From Campylobacter sp. RM16192 (GTDB lineage Bacteria > Campylobacterota > Campylobacteria > Campylobacterales > Campylobacteraceae), in contig NZ_CP012552.1 in NCBI RefSeq assembly GCF_004803855.2, positions 1,302,001 to 1,366,000 of the forward strand: a stretch of DNA of 64,000 nt, given 5' to 3'. Numbering within the stretch: the stretch's first letter is position 1; each line of letters opens with the position of its first letter. This document shows positions 19,841 through 29,115 of the stretch, piece by piece. Under the pieces are notes generated by a model. That model worked only from the letters and a program-made list of their open reading frames with translations, searched no databases and was not told the DNA's origin. Both the position numbers and the translations under genes were made by a program.

Positions 19841-21091
19841 CTATTTAAGAGTTATCATTTCAAGAGGATCTATGTGGTAATTTTTTTGAGTTACTTCAAA
19901 TGTTAGATCTTGTGATACCCGCCCTATCACATAACCTTTTTGGACCTTTGTGCCAACTTTTACAGTAGGCGCTATCTGACTAAGATGCGCGTATATAGTA
20001 TGAATCCCGTTTGCATTTTCTATGATTACAACCTTATCTAGCATAGCCGTATCCTTTGCAAATACAACCTTGCCATTTAGCACGCTTTTTACCTTTGCGT
20101 CCGGGATTTTAGAGCTTAATACAACAGACTCATTAAAAATTTTAATATCATATATAGGATCAATATAATTTCCAAATTTTTGCTTAACGGTAAAACTATC
20201 AAGAGGAGCTATTGTCTTTTCTCCACTATATTTTTTTACTAAACTTGCCTGATAGCTTGAACCTACCTGTTTAACAGAACCGTTAGTTTTTTCTTCTTTA
20301 GTATCTTTGTCTTTTTTATGTTTTTTATCCTTTTTGGATTTTTCAGCCTCTTTTTGCTCTGCTAACCTCTTTGCCTCTTCAACCTCTTGTCTTGCGACTA
20401 TTTTAAGCTCCTCTAGAGTCTTTCTTATCTCTTTTTGCTGCTCTTGAATCATAGATAATTTTTTAGAATAGCTCTGCCTATCTTGCTTTAAATTAGCCAC
20501 GGTCTTAGACTGTTCACTTTGAAGCAACGCAAGCTCTGTTCGCTTTTGTTTATATGTTTTTAAATCAGCCTGTATATTTTGTATCTTATCATTTTGATCT
20601 TTGATTGAATTTGTGGTCTTTTCATAATCCTTAACTAAATTTTTAAAATCATCTTTTATCACACTATTTAAATTAGCCAAAATTTCAGTTGCAATTATGC
20701 TCTCATTGCTATCCTCATACTCTTTTGGTGCGATAAGATCAAATGCAAAGTGATCTGATATTATACGTATCATATTTTGTTCTATAAGTCTTTGATTTTG
20801 TAAGAGTTCGCTATTTTGCTCATTTAGCTTTTTAAGTTCGCTATTTGCGCTGCTTGCACTGTTTTCAAGCTCTGCAATTTGAGCTAATAACTCCTTCATT
20901 TTAGAATCTATCTTCTCTAGTTCAGACTCTCCATACTTGATGTCTTTGGCTAGGTCATCTAATTTTTTATTTAGCTTACTTGCTATTTGGTTTGAAAGTT
21001 GCAAAGATGACGTCTGTACCTTAATTTTATCATCAGTACTAGCACAAAATGATGCTCCTAAAAAAAATAATAAAAATAGTAAAATTTTCAT
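19841..21091 (-). CDS. EnvC-like coiled-coil protein with degenerate LytM (M23) domain
   Basis: 416 aa exported protein. Signal peptide 1-17; long coiled coils about 25-250; a very charged linker (about 238-270, KKDKKHKKDKD); LytM fold about 300-416. The LytM active site is broken. The usual GxxxHxGxD segment reads FNESVVLSSKIPD (319-331) without the His and Asp zinc ligands, and the HxH motif reads LTFEV (396-400), losing another ligand; His369 in YAHLS remains. This pattern is that of EnvC and NlpD, which activate amidases rather than cut peptidoglycan. It directly follows ftsX (4-base overlap), and the intact amidase AmiC is in the same run. Confidence 0.85.
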   Translation of the reverse strand: MKILLFLLFFLGASFCASTDDKIKVQTSSLQLSNQIASKLNKKLDDLAKDIKYGESELEKIDSKMKELLAQIAELENSASSANSELKKLNEQNSELLQNQRLIEQNMIRIISDHFAFDLIAPKEYEDSNESIIATEILANLNSVIKDDFKNLVKDYEKTTNSIKDQNDKIQNIQADLKTYKQKRTELALLQSEQSKTVANLKQDRQSYSKKLSMIQEQQKEIRKTLEELKIVARQEVEEAKRLAEQKEAEKSKKDKKHKKDKDTKEEKTNGSVKQVGSSYQASLVKKYSGEKTIAPLDSFTVKQKFGNYIDPIYDIKIFNESVVLSSKIPDAKVKSVLNGKVVFAKDTAMLDKVVIIENANGIHTIYAHLSQIAPTVKVGTKVQKGYVIGRVSQDLTFEVTQKNYHIDPLEMITLK

Positions 21092-21903
21092 ATGCTGTTC
21101 TTTTTAGCCTCTCTCATAACCAAAGAAACTGCTATTATGCTAAGCGCCAAAGATATGGCAAGTAGCCTACCTCCTTCATATATTATGTCCACGTTAGGAA
21201 TTTTTAAACCAACCTCATCCATCATAAAACTTACAACACTAAAATCAGGCAGCAAATAGTAAAATACGGTAACAATAATAGTAGCAATAATAGAATCAAC
21301 TACAGCCATCTTATATAGCACTCCTGATTTTAGCCAAAAAGATGCGCCAAAAAGAGTCATGATGTCTATTCGTTCCTTATGCTCGTATAGCCAAATTCTC
21401 ATCTGTTTTAGCACTAGCATAAGTCCTAAAATAACAATTAAAATAGAAAAAATTTCAGATATTTTTTTAATTAGATTTAAAATTTTATAAATCTTATTAT
21501 GAGTCTTTGAAAATGTCTCCACTCTACTAACGCCATTTACTTTCAAAAGCTTTGCTTTAATCTCCTCCATATATTCAACACTTGGAAAAATTTGCAGTTT
21601 AATGGAGTAAAATTTAGGCAAAGAGTTCTGTAAAATATTTAAATTTTTGGCTGAAATATCTTTAGAAAGTCTATCTAAAACCGATTTTGTACCTAATCTC
21701 TCGATGGATTCAAAATCACTTACCAAAGGCTTTATATTAGAGCTATTCAGATCTTTTGAGCTAACTACTATGATGTTATAATCCTCACTCATAAGTTTTT
21801 CATAATCTTTTATGACATTACCCACAAGAGTTATAAACTGGATACAAAAAAGAAGAGCAATAAGAGGAAAGATAACTCCGAAATGATTTTTAAGAGATCT
21901 CAT
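21088..21903 (-). CDS. ftsX: FtsX-like cell division ABC transporter permease
   Basis: 271 aa inner membrane protein with four predicted transmembrane segments (about 8-30, 153-175, 198-220 and 245-265) and a periplasmic loop of about 120 residues between the first two. That layout and its place after ftsE mark it as FtsX. The complex uses ATP hydrolysis by FtsE to change the shape of FtsX, which acts on EnvC-type amidase activators. FtsX sequences are poorly conserved, so context is decisive. It overlaps ftsE by 14 bases and the envC-like gene by 4. Confidence 0.85.
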   Translation of the reverse strand: MRSLKNHFGVIFPLIALLFCIQFITLVGNVIKDYEKLMSEDYNIIVVSSKDLNSSNIKPLVSDFESIERLGTKSVLDRLSKDISAKNLNILQNSLPKFYSIKLQIFPSVEYMEEIKAKLLKVNGVSRVETFSKTHNKIYKILNLIKKISEIFSILIVILGLMLVLKQMRIWLYEHKERIDIMTLFGASFWLKSGVLYKMAVVDSIIATIIVTVFYYLLPDFSVVSFMMDEVGLKIPNVDIIYEGGRLLAISLALSIIAVSLVMREAKKNSI

Positions 21904-22561
21904 GCACGCCTCCGTTTTCTATCACGAAGTGGCGATAATGCACTCTTAAAGTAGACGGGATTTTATGAGTTACAACTACCACGCAGGTGCCTAAAAACTC
22001 TCTTGCAGAGCGTAAAAGCGACCATATAACATCACTTGAATAATCATCTAAATTTCCAGTAGGCTCATCGCATAAAAGCAAATTTGGATTATGTGCCAAA
22101 GCCCTTGCCATCGCTACTCGTTGCTGCTCTCCACCGCTTAACTCAAGAGGAAATTTATGAGCTTTATGCAGTAAATTTACATGCTTTAGCAGCTTATGAG
22201 CTTGATTTTTACATACATTATGTGCAAGCCCTTTTATCATAAGCGGCAGCATCACGTTCCTCTCGACACTCCACTCATTTATCAGGCGGTAATTTTGAAA
22301 TATGATCCCAATTTTTTGCCTAACTTCACTAAGTTTTTTTTGGCTTATATTGTTCATATTAGCAAGACAAACTTCAAGAGAGCCGGAATATGGCTTAATC
22401 TCACCGTAAAGCGATTTAACGATAGTTGATTTACCACTACCGCTTTTTCCTGTTATTATCACAAAATCACTAGCGCTTATATCTAAATCCACATTTTGGA
22501 CTATAAGTTCATTTTGATTATACCCGAGAGAAAGACCATGAGAACTAATAATCTTTTGCAT
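21890..22561 (-). CDS. ftsE: Cell division ATP-binding protein FtsE
   Basis: 223 aa ABC ATPase. Walker [11 protein letters not shown]-loop FQNYRLI, signature [15 protein letters not shown], Walker [13 protein letters not shown] and the switch His in VVTHK are all present. The segment [18 protein letters not shown] is typical of FtsE/LolD-type ATPases. Pairing with the four-helix FtsX and the EnvC-like protein supports FtsE over LolD. It starts 17 bases inside the trmB end. Confidence 0.9.
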   Translation of the reverse strand: MQKIISSHGLSLGYNQNELIVQNVDLDISASDFVIITGKSGSGKSTIVKSLYGEIKPYSGSLEVCLANMNNISQKKLSEVRQKIGIIFQNYRLINEWSVERNVMLPLMIKGLAHNVCKNQAHKLLKHVNLLHKAHKFPLELSGGEQQRVAMARALAHNPNLLLCDEPTGNLDDYSSDVIWSLLRSAREFLGTCVVVVTHKIPSTLRVHYRHFVIENGGVHEIS

Positions 22562-23726
22562 TAGCCAAATACTCCTTTAATGCGAAATGCGCATTTAAAT
22601 TTTCTCTCGTTAAAAGCGGCTTTTTTATAAAGTATTCGCACTTTTGAGGGGTGATTAGGATATAGCACTGCTCTGGCTGAGAAAATGCGCCAAAAGATAT
22701 GCGAAGCAAAATTTCATCTTCACTTTTCTCAAATTTCTCCTCAATATGCAAGAAGCAGTCATCTTTTTTTATAGTTATATTTTTAAAGTTTTTTGATATG
22801 GCTTTAACATCATAATTGCTATCAAATTTCATCTCGCTAAGTGTTTTTAAGGGCTCGCTTTTTATTTCGCACTCAAAAGTTACATCATAGATATCTTTTA
22901 GCTGTTTCTTCCACCTATCCTCATATTTACTTGAAACATTAAGATATTTATTTTTATCCACAATAAGTTTTGAGCTATGCAAATTTAAAAGCTGAGATAT
23001 AGTGTACTCCGTATAATTTCTACTATCACTTCTAAGCTCGAATCTACCGCCTATTTTAAGAGTTCTTTCGCACTCTTTTGTAAATTTTTCAGACACTACT
23101 CGCCTATGAGGTGCGTCATCCCAAGGCACAGGAAAGTGAAGAAAAATTTTATCTATGAAATTTGAATCGATCAAGGACAAAAGCAACCTAGCATCGCTAT
23201 TAATAAGCACTACATTGTTTAATTTTTTACTCTTTGCAAGCTTTGCGACCTGCTCGATAGATGGCTTATAGACCTCTATTCCTATGACCAAAGCATCGGG
23301 GTTTTTTTCTGCTTGCCAGAGCAGGTGCCTGCCTGAACCAAAGCCTATCTCTATAAAAATTTTAGATAATCTTGACTCTTTTAAAATTTGCAAAAGCTCT
23401 TTAGTGTCTGAGATATAAGAGGTTTTTTGCGTTAAATGAGTTTTCTTTACAGCTATTGCCTCACTTACAATTTCTTCGCAATTTAGCTCTTTAAATTTTA
23501 CCAAAGCCTTTTGTAATAGACCTATTTGGGCAGGCCTTGTTATCTTATCGCCTTTTACTAAAAAGCCATTTTTATGCTCTTTCAAAGTCACAAAAAACTC
23601 TTCAATTCCACTTTGAGTATAGATAATAGTAGAGTTTCTGCCTCTTGCTTCCCATGCAAAAACCACCTCATCCTGAATAATCGGGTAGGCTAAAGATTTT
23701 AAATTTTTAGTTATAAAATTTGGCAT
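22545..23726 (-). CDS. trmB: tRNA (guanine-N7-)-methyltransferase TrmB, long form
   Basis: 393 aa. The central Rossmann methyltransferase (about 120-270) has the TrmB motifs IEIGFGSGRHLLW, IGIEVYKPS and FLHFPVPWDDAPHRR. It places m7G at position 46 of tRNA. Ordinary TrmB is about 230 aa; this one has an N-terminal extension of about 110 residues and a C-terminal extension of about 110 residues, as in Campylobacter and Helicobacter relatives. The role of the extensions is unknown. The stop of the flpA-like gene and this start touch at one base (TAATG type), so they are coupled. Confidence 0.9.
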   Translation of the reverse strand: MPNFITKNLKSLAYPIIQDEVVFAWEARGRNSTIIYTQSGIEEFFVTLKEHKNGFLVKGDKITRPAQIGLLQKALVKFKELNCEEIVSEAIAVKKTHLTQKTSYISDTKELLQILKESRLSKIFIEIGFGSGRHLLWQAEKNPDALVIGIEVYKPSIEQVAKLAKSKKLNNVVLINSDARLLLSLIDSNFIDKIFLHFPVPWDDAPHRRVVSEKFTKECERTLKIGGRFELRSDSRNYTEYTISQLLNLHSSKLIVDKNKYLNVSSKYEDRWKKQLKDIYDVTFECEIKSEPLKTLSEMKFDSNYDVKAISKNFKNITIKKDDCFLHIEEKFEKSEDEILLRISFGAFSQPEQCYILITPQKCEYFIKKPLLTRENLNAHFALKEYLANAKDY

Positions 23727-24943
23727 TATTCTATAATTACCATAGCTTTATGGGATTCATCAGAACTTATGCCATACTCGTCTATAGCTATAACTTTATA
23801 TGTATATTTTAGACTATAATTGACATCAGTATCTATAAATTCATTATTGGTTATATTTGTAAATCTTCTCTCTCCTTCTCCGCCTTCCCTGATTACAGTA
23901 TAGCTTCTAGCCTCCTTTGGTCCGCTCCACTGAACTTTTACAGCCGAACTATCAGCTACTATGGATGATATTATAGGAGCGTCTATGGCCGCCAGAGTTG
24001 ATCCTGTAACGGCTTCATCGGGCTTTTTAGACTCAAGTCCGTCTTTGTCTACAATAGTAATCTTATATAGCCTTGTAGCGCCATTTTCGTTAATTAAATC
24101 CTCGTAGCTATTTGTTTTGGTTTTAGCAAGATATGTATATGGCAAAAATTTATTTGAAGTGCTATAAATTTTGTAGTATCCAAAGTCTTCGCTCGCCACG
24201 CTATCCCATGTGATAATAATCTTTTTTGGAGCATTTGTAGTAGCTTGTATATTTACAACTTTATTTGGAAGCGGTTTTGTAGTAGAATCAACTATCTCGC
24301 TTGGTTTAGATACAACTCCTGTGCTAGTTTTTACAAAAACTCTATATTTATACCCCCTGCCTGATTTTACGCTATCGTCTATATATTCGGCATGTAGCCT
24401 TCCTTTGATTTCCGCTATCTGTCTCCAATTATCTTTACCGATATCGGCTTTTTCCACTATATAAGATACGACTCTTAAATCAGGATGCGGACGCCATATT
24501 AACTTCACACGCTCCGGCAAATTAGTAAGAGCTCTTAAAAAAGGCACCGACTCTATAAGAGGTCTAGTGCTTGCATTTATAATTACGCCAGGATTTGAAA
24601 TTTGCTTATTTGAGTTATATGTTCTCATCTCATATGAATATGTAGTCTCAGGAGCTAAATTTGAATCCACATGATGGCTTGCAAAGCGATCTTTTATATC
24701 GGCCACCATCATCATTTTGCCTCTATTTTCATTAGGATTTGATCTATAAAGATAATATCCAGCTACATCCGTTGTGGTAGCAGGAGTCCATTCAAAGCCT
24801 ATTTCCGTCATATCGCTAATAGTTTTTAAGCTGGTAACAGTAGGCAAATTTGGATTAGTTTGCGTAGGCGTACTAGGTGAAACACATCCAGTGATCACAA
24901 CGGCCAAAGATAGCATCAAGCCTTTCAAAATCGATCTTTTCAT
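23726..24943 (-). CDS. flpA: FlpA-like fibronectin type III lipoprotein (putative adhesin)
   Basis: 405 aa surface-type lipoprotein. Lipobox VVITGC gives lipidated Cys20. Three to four fibronectin type III modules follow (roughly 40-127, 130-225, 226-318, 320-403). C. jejuni FlpA binds host fibronectin through a nine-residue motif in its second module; the matching place here reads WRPHPDLRV (150-158), one conservative change from the published WRPHPDFRV as I recall it. Position between trmB and the rluD-like gene matches C. jejuni. AAGGAG precedes a TTG-ATG pair; ATG at 24943 has the better spacing. Its first 71 bases overlap the 3' end of the rluD-like gene. Confidence 0.88.
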   Translation of the reverse strand: MKRSILKGLMLSLAVVITGCVSPSTPTQTNPNLPTVTSLKTISDMTEIGFEWTPATTTDVAGYYLYRSNPNENRGKMMMVADIKDRFASHHVDSNLAPETTYSYEMRTYNSNKQISNPGVIINASTRPLIESVPFLRALTNLPERVKLIWRPHPDLRVVSYIVEKADIGKDNWRQIAEIKGRLHAEYIDDSVKSGRGYKYRVFVKTSTGVVSKPSEIVDSTTKPLPNKVVNIQATTNAPKKIIITWDSVASEDFGYYKIYSTSNKFLPYTYLAKTKTNSYEDLINENGATRLYKITIVDKDGLESKKPDEAVTGSTLAAIDAPIISSIVADSSAVKVQWSGPKEARSYTVIREGGEGERRFTNITNNEFIDTDVNYSLKYTYKVIAIDEYGISSDESHKAMVIIE

Positions 24944-25859
24944 CAACTATCTCCTTATTAAATTTATTAAATAAAATTTCATTAAAGTCATCCCAAAGCG
25001 GAGCTACGAATCTCATCCTTTTGCCTGTATTTGGATGAGTGAAGTAAAGCCCGTAGGCGTGAAGCATAACTCTTTTTATTTTATCGTTTTCGCTCTTAAA
25101 CCCATATAAAGTATCGCCTAAAATATGGCGGTTTATGCTGGCTAGATGAACTCTAATCTGATGAGTTCTGCCGGTAAAAAGCTTAGCTGCTATTAAATTT
25201 ATTCCGCTCTCTTGAATCAAATTTACAAAAGCACTTTTAGCGCTTCTTCCGTCACTTGTAATTGCTTTTTTTAAACGATTATTCGGGCTTCTGCCTATCT
25301 TTCGCTCTATCACACACTCCTCTTTAAGCGGCAAATCGGTAATCGCAAGATAAATTCTACCCATTGTCTTATCGCTTAACTGAGCTGAAAGCGCTGCGTG
25401 AGAGTGGTTGTTTTTGGCAACTACTATCGCTCCGCTAGTGCCCTTATCAAGCCTATGCACGATACCAGCCCTACTCTCTCCGCTGAAAGTAGATAGCAAA
25501 AAGCCTTTCTTTCCAAGCCAGTCTACAAGCGTAGCCTCTTTAACGCTCGGAGCTGGATGAACAACTAAATTTGGCGGCTTATTAAGTACTATCAAATCAT
25601 CATCTTCATACAAAATAGACACTTCAAATTCCGCACTAAAATTTAAATTTTCATCATTTGATTCTAAAATTTTTACATCTATAACGTCATCTAGACTAAG
25701 CTTAGCCGAGCCCTTTAATATGGGCTTTGAATTTAGACTTACACAGCCATTTTTGATTAAATTTAAAATTTGATTTCTTGAGATTTTAAGCTCTTCAGAC
25801 AAAAACAGATCTACTCTTTTACCTATATCCTTGCTCTCTTTTACAGATATTTGATTCAA
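24873..25859 (-). CDS. RluA/RluD-family pseudouridine synthase
   Basis: 328 aa. An N-terminal S4 RNA-binding domain (about 12-70) precedes the catalytic domain, which carries HRLDKGTSG with the nucleophilic Asp, LNKPPNLVVHPA, and GRTHQIRVHL. It makes pseudouridine in large-subunit rRNA or tRNA; the exact site is not readable, though RluD is the closest named type. The TTG start has AAGGAAA at good spacing. The final 24 codons overlap the start of flpA by 71 bases, an unusually long same-strand overlap. Divergent mrdB begins only 46 bases away. Confidence 0.9.
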   Translation of the reverse strand: MNQISVKESKDIGKRVDLFLSEELKISRNQILNLIKNGCVSLNSKPILKGSAKLSLDDVIDVKILESNDENLNFSAEFEVSILYEDDDLIVLNKPPNLVVHPAPSVKEATLVDWLGKKGFLLSTFSGESRAGIVHRLDKGTSGAIVVAKNNHSHAALSAQLSDKTMGRIYLAITDLPLKEECVIERKIGRSPNNRLKKAITSDGRSAKSAFVNLIQESGINLIAAKLFTGRTHQIRVHLASINRHILGDTLYGFKSENDKIKRVMLHAYGLYFTHPNTGKRMRFVAPLWDDFNEILFNKFNKEIVDEKIDFERLDAIFGRCDHWMCFT

Positions 25860-25877
25860 CCGTTTCCTTTTTGGTGT

Positions 25878-25883
25878 TATAAT
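25878..25883 (+). promoter_or_regulatory. -10 box of mrdB
   Basis: TATAAT 21 bases before the TTG start at 25905, followed by AAAAAGG as ribosome site. It lies in the short divergent gap after the rluD-like start and argues against the longer open frame that begins at 25851. Confidence 0.65.
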
Positions 25884-25904
25884 TCCGCTAAAAAAGGCGA
25901 AATT

Positions 25905-27011
25905 TTGATAAGACTTGATAGGCGAATTCTAACTCATTTTGACTTTGTTCAACCAATCTTGATACTACCTATTATAATTTTATCATATATTTTAGTTTCA
26001 GAAGCAAATTCTATTCTATCAAATAAACAGCTTATATATTTCAGCATAGGACTGCTCGCGTTTACATTTTTTTTCCTGCTTCCAATAAGAAGGCTTGAAT
26101 GGCTAATACCGGCATTTTACTGGCTATGTATAGCGCTTTTAATAAGTGTTGATCTATTTGGAGTAACAAAATTAGGAGCAAAACGCTGGCTTGAAATCCC
26201 TTTTGTGCATTTTACTATTCAGCCATCAGAGATAATGAAGCCATCATTTTTACTTATGATGGCATACCTAGTAAAGCATCGCCCTCCGGGAATTAACGGT
26301 TATGGGCTCAAGGATTTTTTAAGACTTAGTATATACATAATCCTACCTGCATTTTTGATTATGAAAGAGCCTGATCTTGGGACTGCTTTGATCCTTATAA
26401 TTATGGGATATGCAATTTTATTCATCATAGGAGTAAATAAAAAAATATGGCTTAGCATAGCCGCCGGTATAGTCATATTGGCTCCTTTAATATATGAAAA
26501 TTTGCACGACTATCAGAAAAAAAGAATCAATGATTTTTTAAGTGAAGAATCAAGCTATCACGTTCGCCAAAGCATAGTCGCCATAGGAAGCGGTGGTCTC
26601 ACGGGCAAATCAAAAGATGAAGCCACTCAAACGCACTTTAAATTTTTGCCAATTGCAACCAGTGATTTTATCTTTTCATATACCATTGAAAGATTTGGTT
26701 TTTTGGGGGCATTTACGCTGATGATGTTTTACGGATTTTTAATCACTCATCTACTTAGCCTAAACTACGGTCTTAAAGATGATTATTTCACGCAAGTGGT
26801 TACAACAGGAATTGGAATTTTGATATTTATCTATGTAAGCGTAAATATTATGATGACTATTGGATTTGCTCCGGTTGTAGGTATTCCGCTTCCGTTTTAC
26901 AGCTACGGCGGAAGTAGCTTTGTGACCTTTTTGAGCCTATTTGGAATTTTACAAAATTTACTTACTTTTAGATTTGATCCTACATACCGCTTCGTAAAGA
27001 TCAAATTTTGA
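25905..27011 (+). CDS. mrdB: RodA/MrdB peptidoglycan glycosyltransferase (SEDS family)
   Basis: 368 aa polytopic membrane protein of the SEDS family that polymerises lipid II during elongation with a class B PBP. About ten hydrophobic helices. Diagnostic motifs are FTIQPSEIMKP, MKEPDLGTAL, HVRQSIVAIGSGG and the C-terminal PLPFYSYGGSS. The frame is open from 25851, but that would overlap the rluD-like start and its own promoter. TTG at 25905 with AAAAAGG upstream gives a normal N-terminus (MIRLDRRILTHFD). Gene order beside rluD matches C. jejuni. Confidence 0.92.
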   Translation: MIRLDRRILTHFDFVQPILILPIIILSYILVSEANSILSNKQLIYFSIGLLAFTFFFLLPIRRLEWLIPAFYWLCIALLISVDLFGVTKLGAKRWLEIPFVHFTIQPSEIMKPSFLLMMAYLVKHRPPGINGYGLKDFLRLSIYIILPAFLIMKEPDLGTALILIIMGYAILFIIGVNKKIWLSIAAGIVILAPLIYENLHDYQKKRINDFLSEESSYHVRQSIVAIGSGGLTGKSKDEATQTHFKFLPIATSDFIFSYTIERFGFLGAFTLMMFYGFLITHLLSLNYGLKDDYFTQVVTTGIGILIFIYVSVNIMMTIGFAPVVGIPLPFYSYGGSSFVTFLSLFGILQNLLTFRFDPTYRFVKIKF

Positions 27012-27036
27012 TTTAAGCCAAGTTCATGGCTTAAAT
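27011..27036. terminator. Bidirectional terminator between mrdB and phnA-like gene
   Basis: ATTTAAGCCA (27011-27020) and TGGCTTAAAT (27027-27036) form a perfect 10-bp stem with a 6-base loop, filling the whole 25-base gap between convergent genes. A/T stretches flank both sides. Confidence 0.85.
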
Positions 27037-27246
27037 TTATGCTTTCTTTAAAAACTCGGTCTTAAGTACAATAACGCCCATTTTATCAATCCTGCACTCA
27101 ACTTCCTTGTCATTTCCAGTTAGCTTAATGTTTTTCGCCATTGTTCCGCGTTTAAGAGTTGCGCCTGCGCCTTTTACCTTAAGATCTTTGATGAGAGTTA
27201 CGTTATCTCCTGCATTTAGTTCTGTTCCGTTTGCATCTTTTGGCAT
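27037..27246 (-). CDS. PhnA/YjdM-type domain protein
   Basis: 69 aa. It corresponds to the C-terminal beta-barrel part of PhnA/YjdM proteins: PKDANGTELNAGD, then VKGAGATLKRGT and CRIDKMGVIVLKTEFLKK. The zinc-ribbon half of longer PhnA proteins is absent. Although named for alkylphosphonate use, PhnA is not part of the C-P lyase and its role is uncertain. The frame opens nine codons earlier at 27273, but that ATG sits on the -10 box (27272-27277), whereas ATG at 27246 follows GAAGAAAG. Confidence 0.85.
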   Translation of the reverse strand: MPKDANGTELNAGDNVTLIKDLKVKGAGATLKRGTMAKNIKLTGNDKEVECRIDKMGVIVLKTEFLKKA

Positions 27247-27271
27247 ACTTTCTTCTTGTAAAATTTGAGCC

Positions 27272-27277
27272 ATTATA
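27272..27277 (-). promoter_or_regulatory. -10 box of the phnA-like gene
   Basis: Minus-strand TATAAT 25 bases before the ATG at 27246, overlapping the upstream in-frame ATG and so deciding against it. Confidence 0.6.
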
Positions 27278-27303
27278 GCAGGTAAATTTTACAAGTTGCA
27301 AGC

Positions 27304-28266
27304 CTAAGGCTTAAAATTTACTCTTATAATTTTGGTCTTGTCGCCCTCTATACCAAAATCATTATCGTTTATCAGATACCACTCATCTGAAGAAATGATA
27401 ATCAAAGACTCGATCTTGCTTGGAAATTTATCAAAGTTATCTGTATCAAAAACAAGCTCTTTTGATAAAACTTCACCATTTTTTGCATTTTTGATATCAA
27501 CTTTATAAAATTTAGTACTCTTACTTATTCGCTCAAGCACTACTATATCGCCATTTGGTAGACTTACCATCTCGCTTATCTTTACATCATTTTGCTTTCT
27601 TGACTTCTTTTTAGTATCTTTTTTAAAATTGCTCCATTCATCGGTTTTGTAGATATATTCGCCAACTACTTTTTTATTTTTTATATTAATAGCCAAAAAG
27701 ACTACTTCTCTTGAGTTTTCATCTCCTATATAAGGACTTTGAAGCACAGTATATAAAGTGTTCTCATCTGGGCTTATGGCAAGAGATTCAAAACCCCTAT
27801 TTAACTCTCTTTGTCTTAATTTGGCAGGCAAATTTTCAACTATTTTAGTGTCTGCTCTGCTTAAACTTGCCGCCACACCTTTTAGAACCCATCTCTCCTT
27901 AACTCTTCCATCACTTGAAACATGCACTATACTTGGTCCATACTCGTCAGCTAAATAAAACTCCCTATCTTTCGTAACAACTATAGCTTCGATATCAAGT
28001 CCGTTTACATCATCTTTTATATTTGAGCCATTAAGCGTAAAAGCAGCCTCCGTATCTGGATTTGAAATCCCAGTTAAAGGCTTGCCACTTGAAGTTTTTA
28101 GCGGAATTTTTTCAAGAATTTCATATCCATCATTAAGTATTTTTATTTTGTAAATAGTAGGAGAAAAATTTGGAAATGGGAAAATTTTGCCCTTACTGCA
28201 AACTTCTTCACCTAAAATTTTCTTTGAACTTTTACAATCAATATTAACTCCTACATCATCCACCAA
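27304..28266 (-). pseudogene. Phytase-like esterase, 5' end missing
   Basis: The 320 codons match the esterase-like activity of phytase family (PF13449-type beta-propeller): KIFPFPNFSPTIYKI, GLDIEAIVV, YLADEYGPSIVHVSSDGRV, RGFESLAISPDENTLYTVLQSP and KIESL. Full members begin with a signal peptide and a blade before the D-R-G-x-N segment. Here the frame starts essentially at that segment (DDVGVNID) with TTG/GTG codons, no signal peptide and no ribosome site, and an in-frame stop lies six codons upstream. The lost 5' part abuts the decayed integrase region, so I read it as truncated by a past insertion or deletion. A short functional form is unlikely but not excluded. Confidence 0.7.
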
Positions 28267-28413
28267 GCTATTATGTATTTTTTATCATCAATTACTTTTA
28301 CCCAATATCCAAAAGTTTGCCTAGATATGAATGTGTCATCATCAATATTTAAAATCTTAGCTACTTTATTACGAGTAACAAACGTTAAAGTCTGTTCCTT
28401 CTTCCGTTTCGTT
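28251..28413 (-). pseudogene. Short remnant frame at the island-phytase junction
   Basis: A minus-strand frame of about 53 codons without a start codon, containing VTRNKVAKILNIDDD and RQTFGYWVKVIDDKKY, ends in TAG at 28251-28253. The first stretch has a helix-turn-helix look. It could be a fragment of a small DNA-binding protein of the vanished element; I cannot name the family. It overlaps the integrase remnant upstream and the phytase remnant by 16 bases downstream. Confidence 0.3.
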
Positions 28414-29115
28414 TAGTGCCTTGATAAAATCTCTTATTCTGTCTTTATCGATTAAAGCAGGATGATGTTTAACAGGCTTTTTTACAAACAGAGAGTTAGA
28501 TATTGACTTAGCCACATTTTACCTCTAAGTAATCAAGCTCTATCATATAATCTAGTATTTGGCTGGCAAGGTTTTTAGTCCTGATGAGGTTGTCACCTAT
28601 GCCTTTGCTGTCATTTATCGCCTTTAAAGGTCGTGAGATGTCGCCGTTATATCTCTAATATTCTTTTTGTTGAGATAAGTTAAGTATTTCAGTCTTGACA
28701 ATTCTTTTTTAATAGTATTTTCCGATAATATCTTTCGCTTGTGTTCTAAGTATATTTCTGTAGCTTTTTCAAAAGTTATATGTGTATGTGATTGTGTATA
28801 TGTATGTGTATCACGCTTCATTAAAACCGCTTGCGCCCTTGCTTCCGCTAGGGTAATGAATGGATACTCGCCTATTTTCTTTTGTGTATCGCCACATCTA
28901 AAATAAAATACTTTAGTGGGTTTAATGCCTGGCTCTGATGGATAAACATAGATGTATAGGTTATCCGCACCGCCTACACTTACACGTTTAAGCTTCTTGC
29001 CATTTTCGCATTTCAAGCCCTTTAATTCCTTATCACTCATCGGCTTTACTCTACCACCCATAACAAAGCCCCTTGTAATCGTTGTTTTGTCAAGTTTTAT
29101 GTGTATGTAGCTCAC
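28369..29115 (-). pseudogene. Phage/island tyrosine integrase remnant (DUF4102 type), frameshifted and lacking catalytic domain
   Basis: The first open piece (28624-29115, 163 codons) is an Arm-DNA-binding DUF4102 domain (YIYVYPSEPG, KIGEYPFITLAEARAQA) followed by the start of a core-binding domain (ITFEKATEIYLEHKR). A frameshift near 28625 moves the match to a second frame (RPLKAINDSKGIG, ASQILDYMIELDYLEV), and another near 28515 to a third (NVAKSISNSLFVKKPVK, DKDRIRDFIKALNETEEG), ending at 28369. The catalytic R-HxxR-Y region never appears. It lies just beyond the 3' end of a tRNA gene in the same orientation, the usual site of island integrases. The 357 bases between 28267 and 28623 contain only these fragments. 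Confidence 0.85.

Noticed and set aside
28778-28812. TATGTG-rich tract as a phase-variable simple repeat
   Set aside because: The units are irregular and the host gene is already dead by several frameshifts, so a switching role is unlikely.
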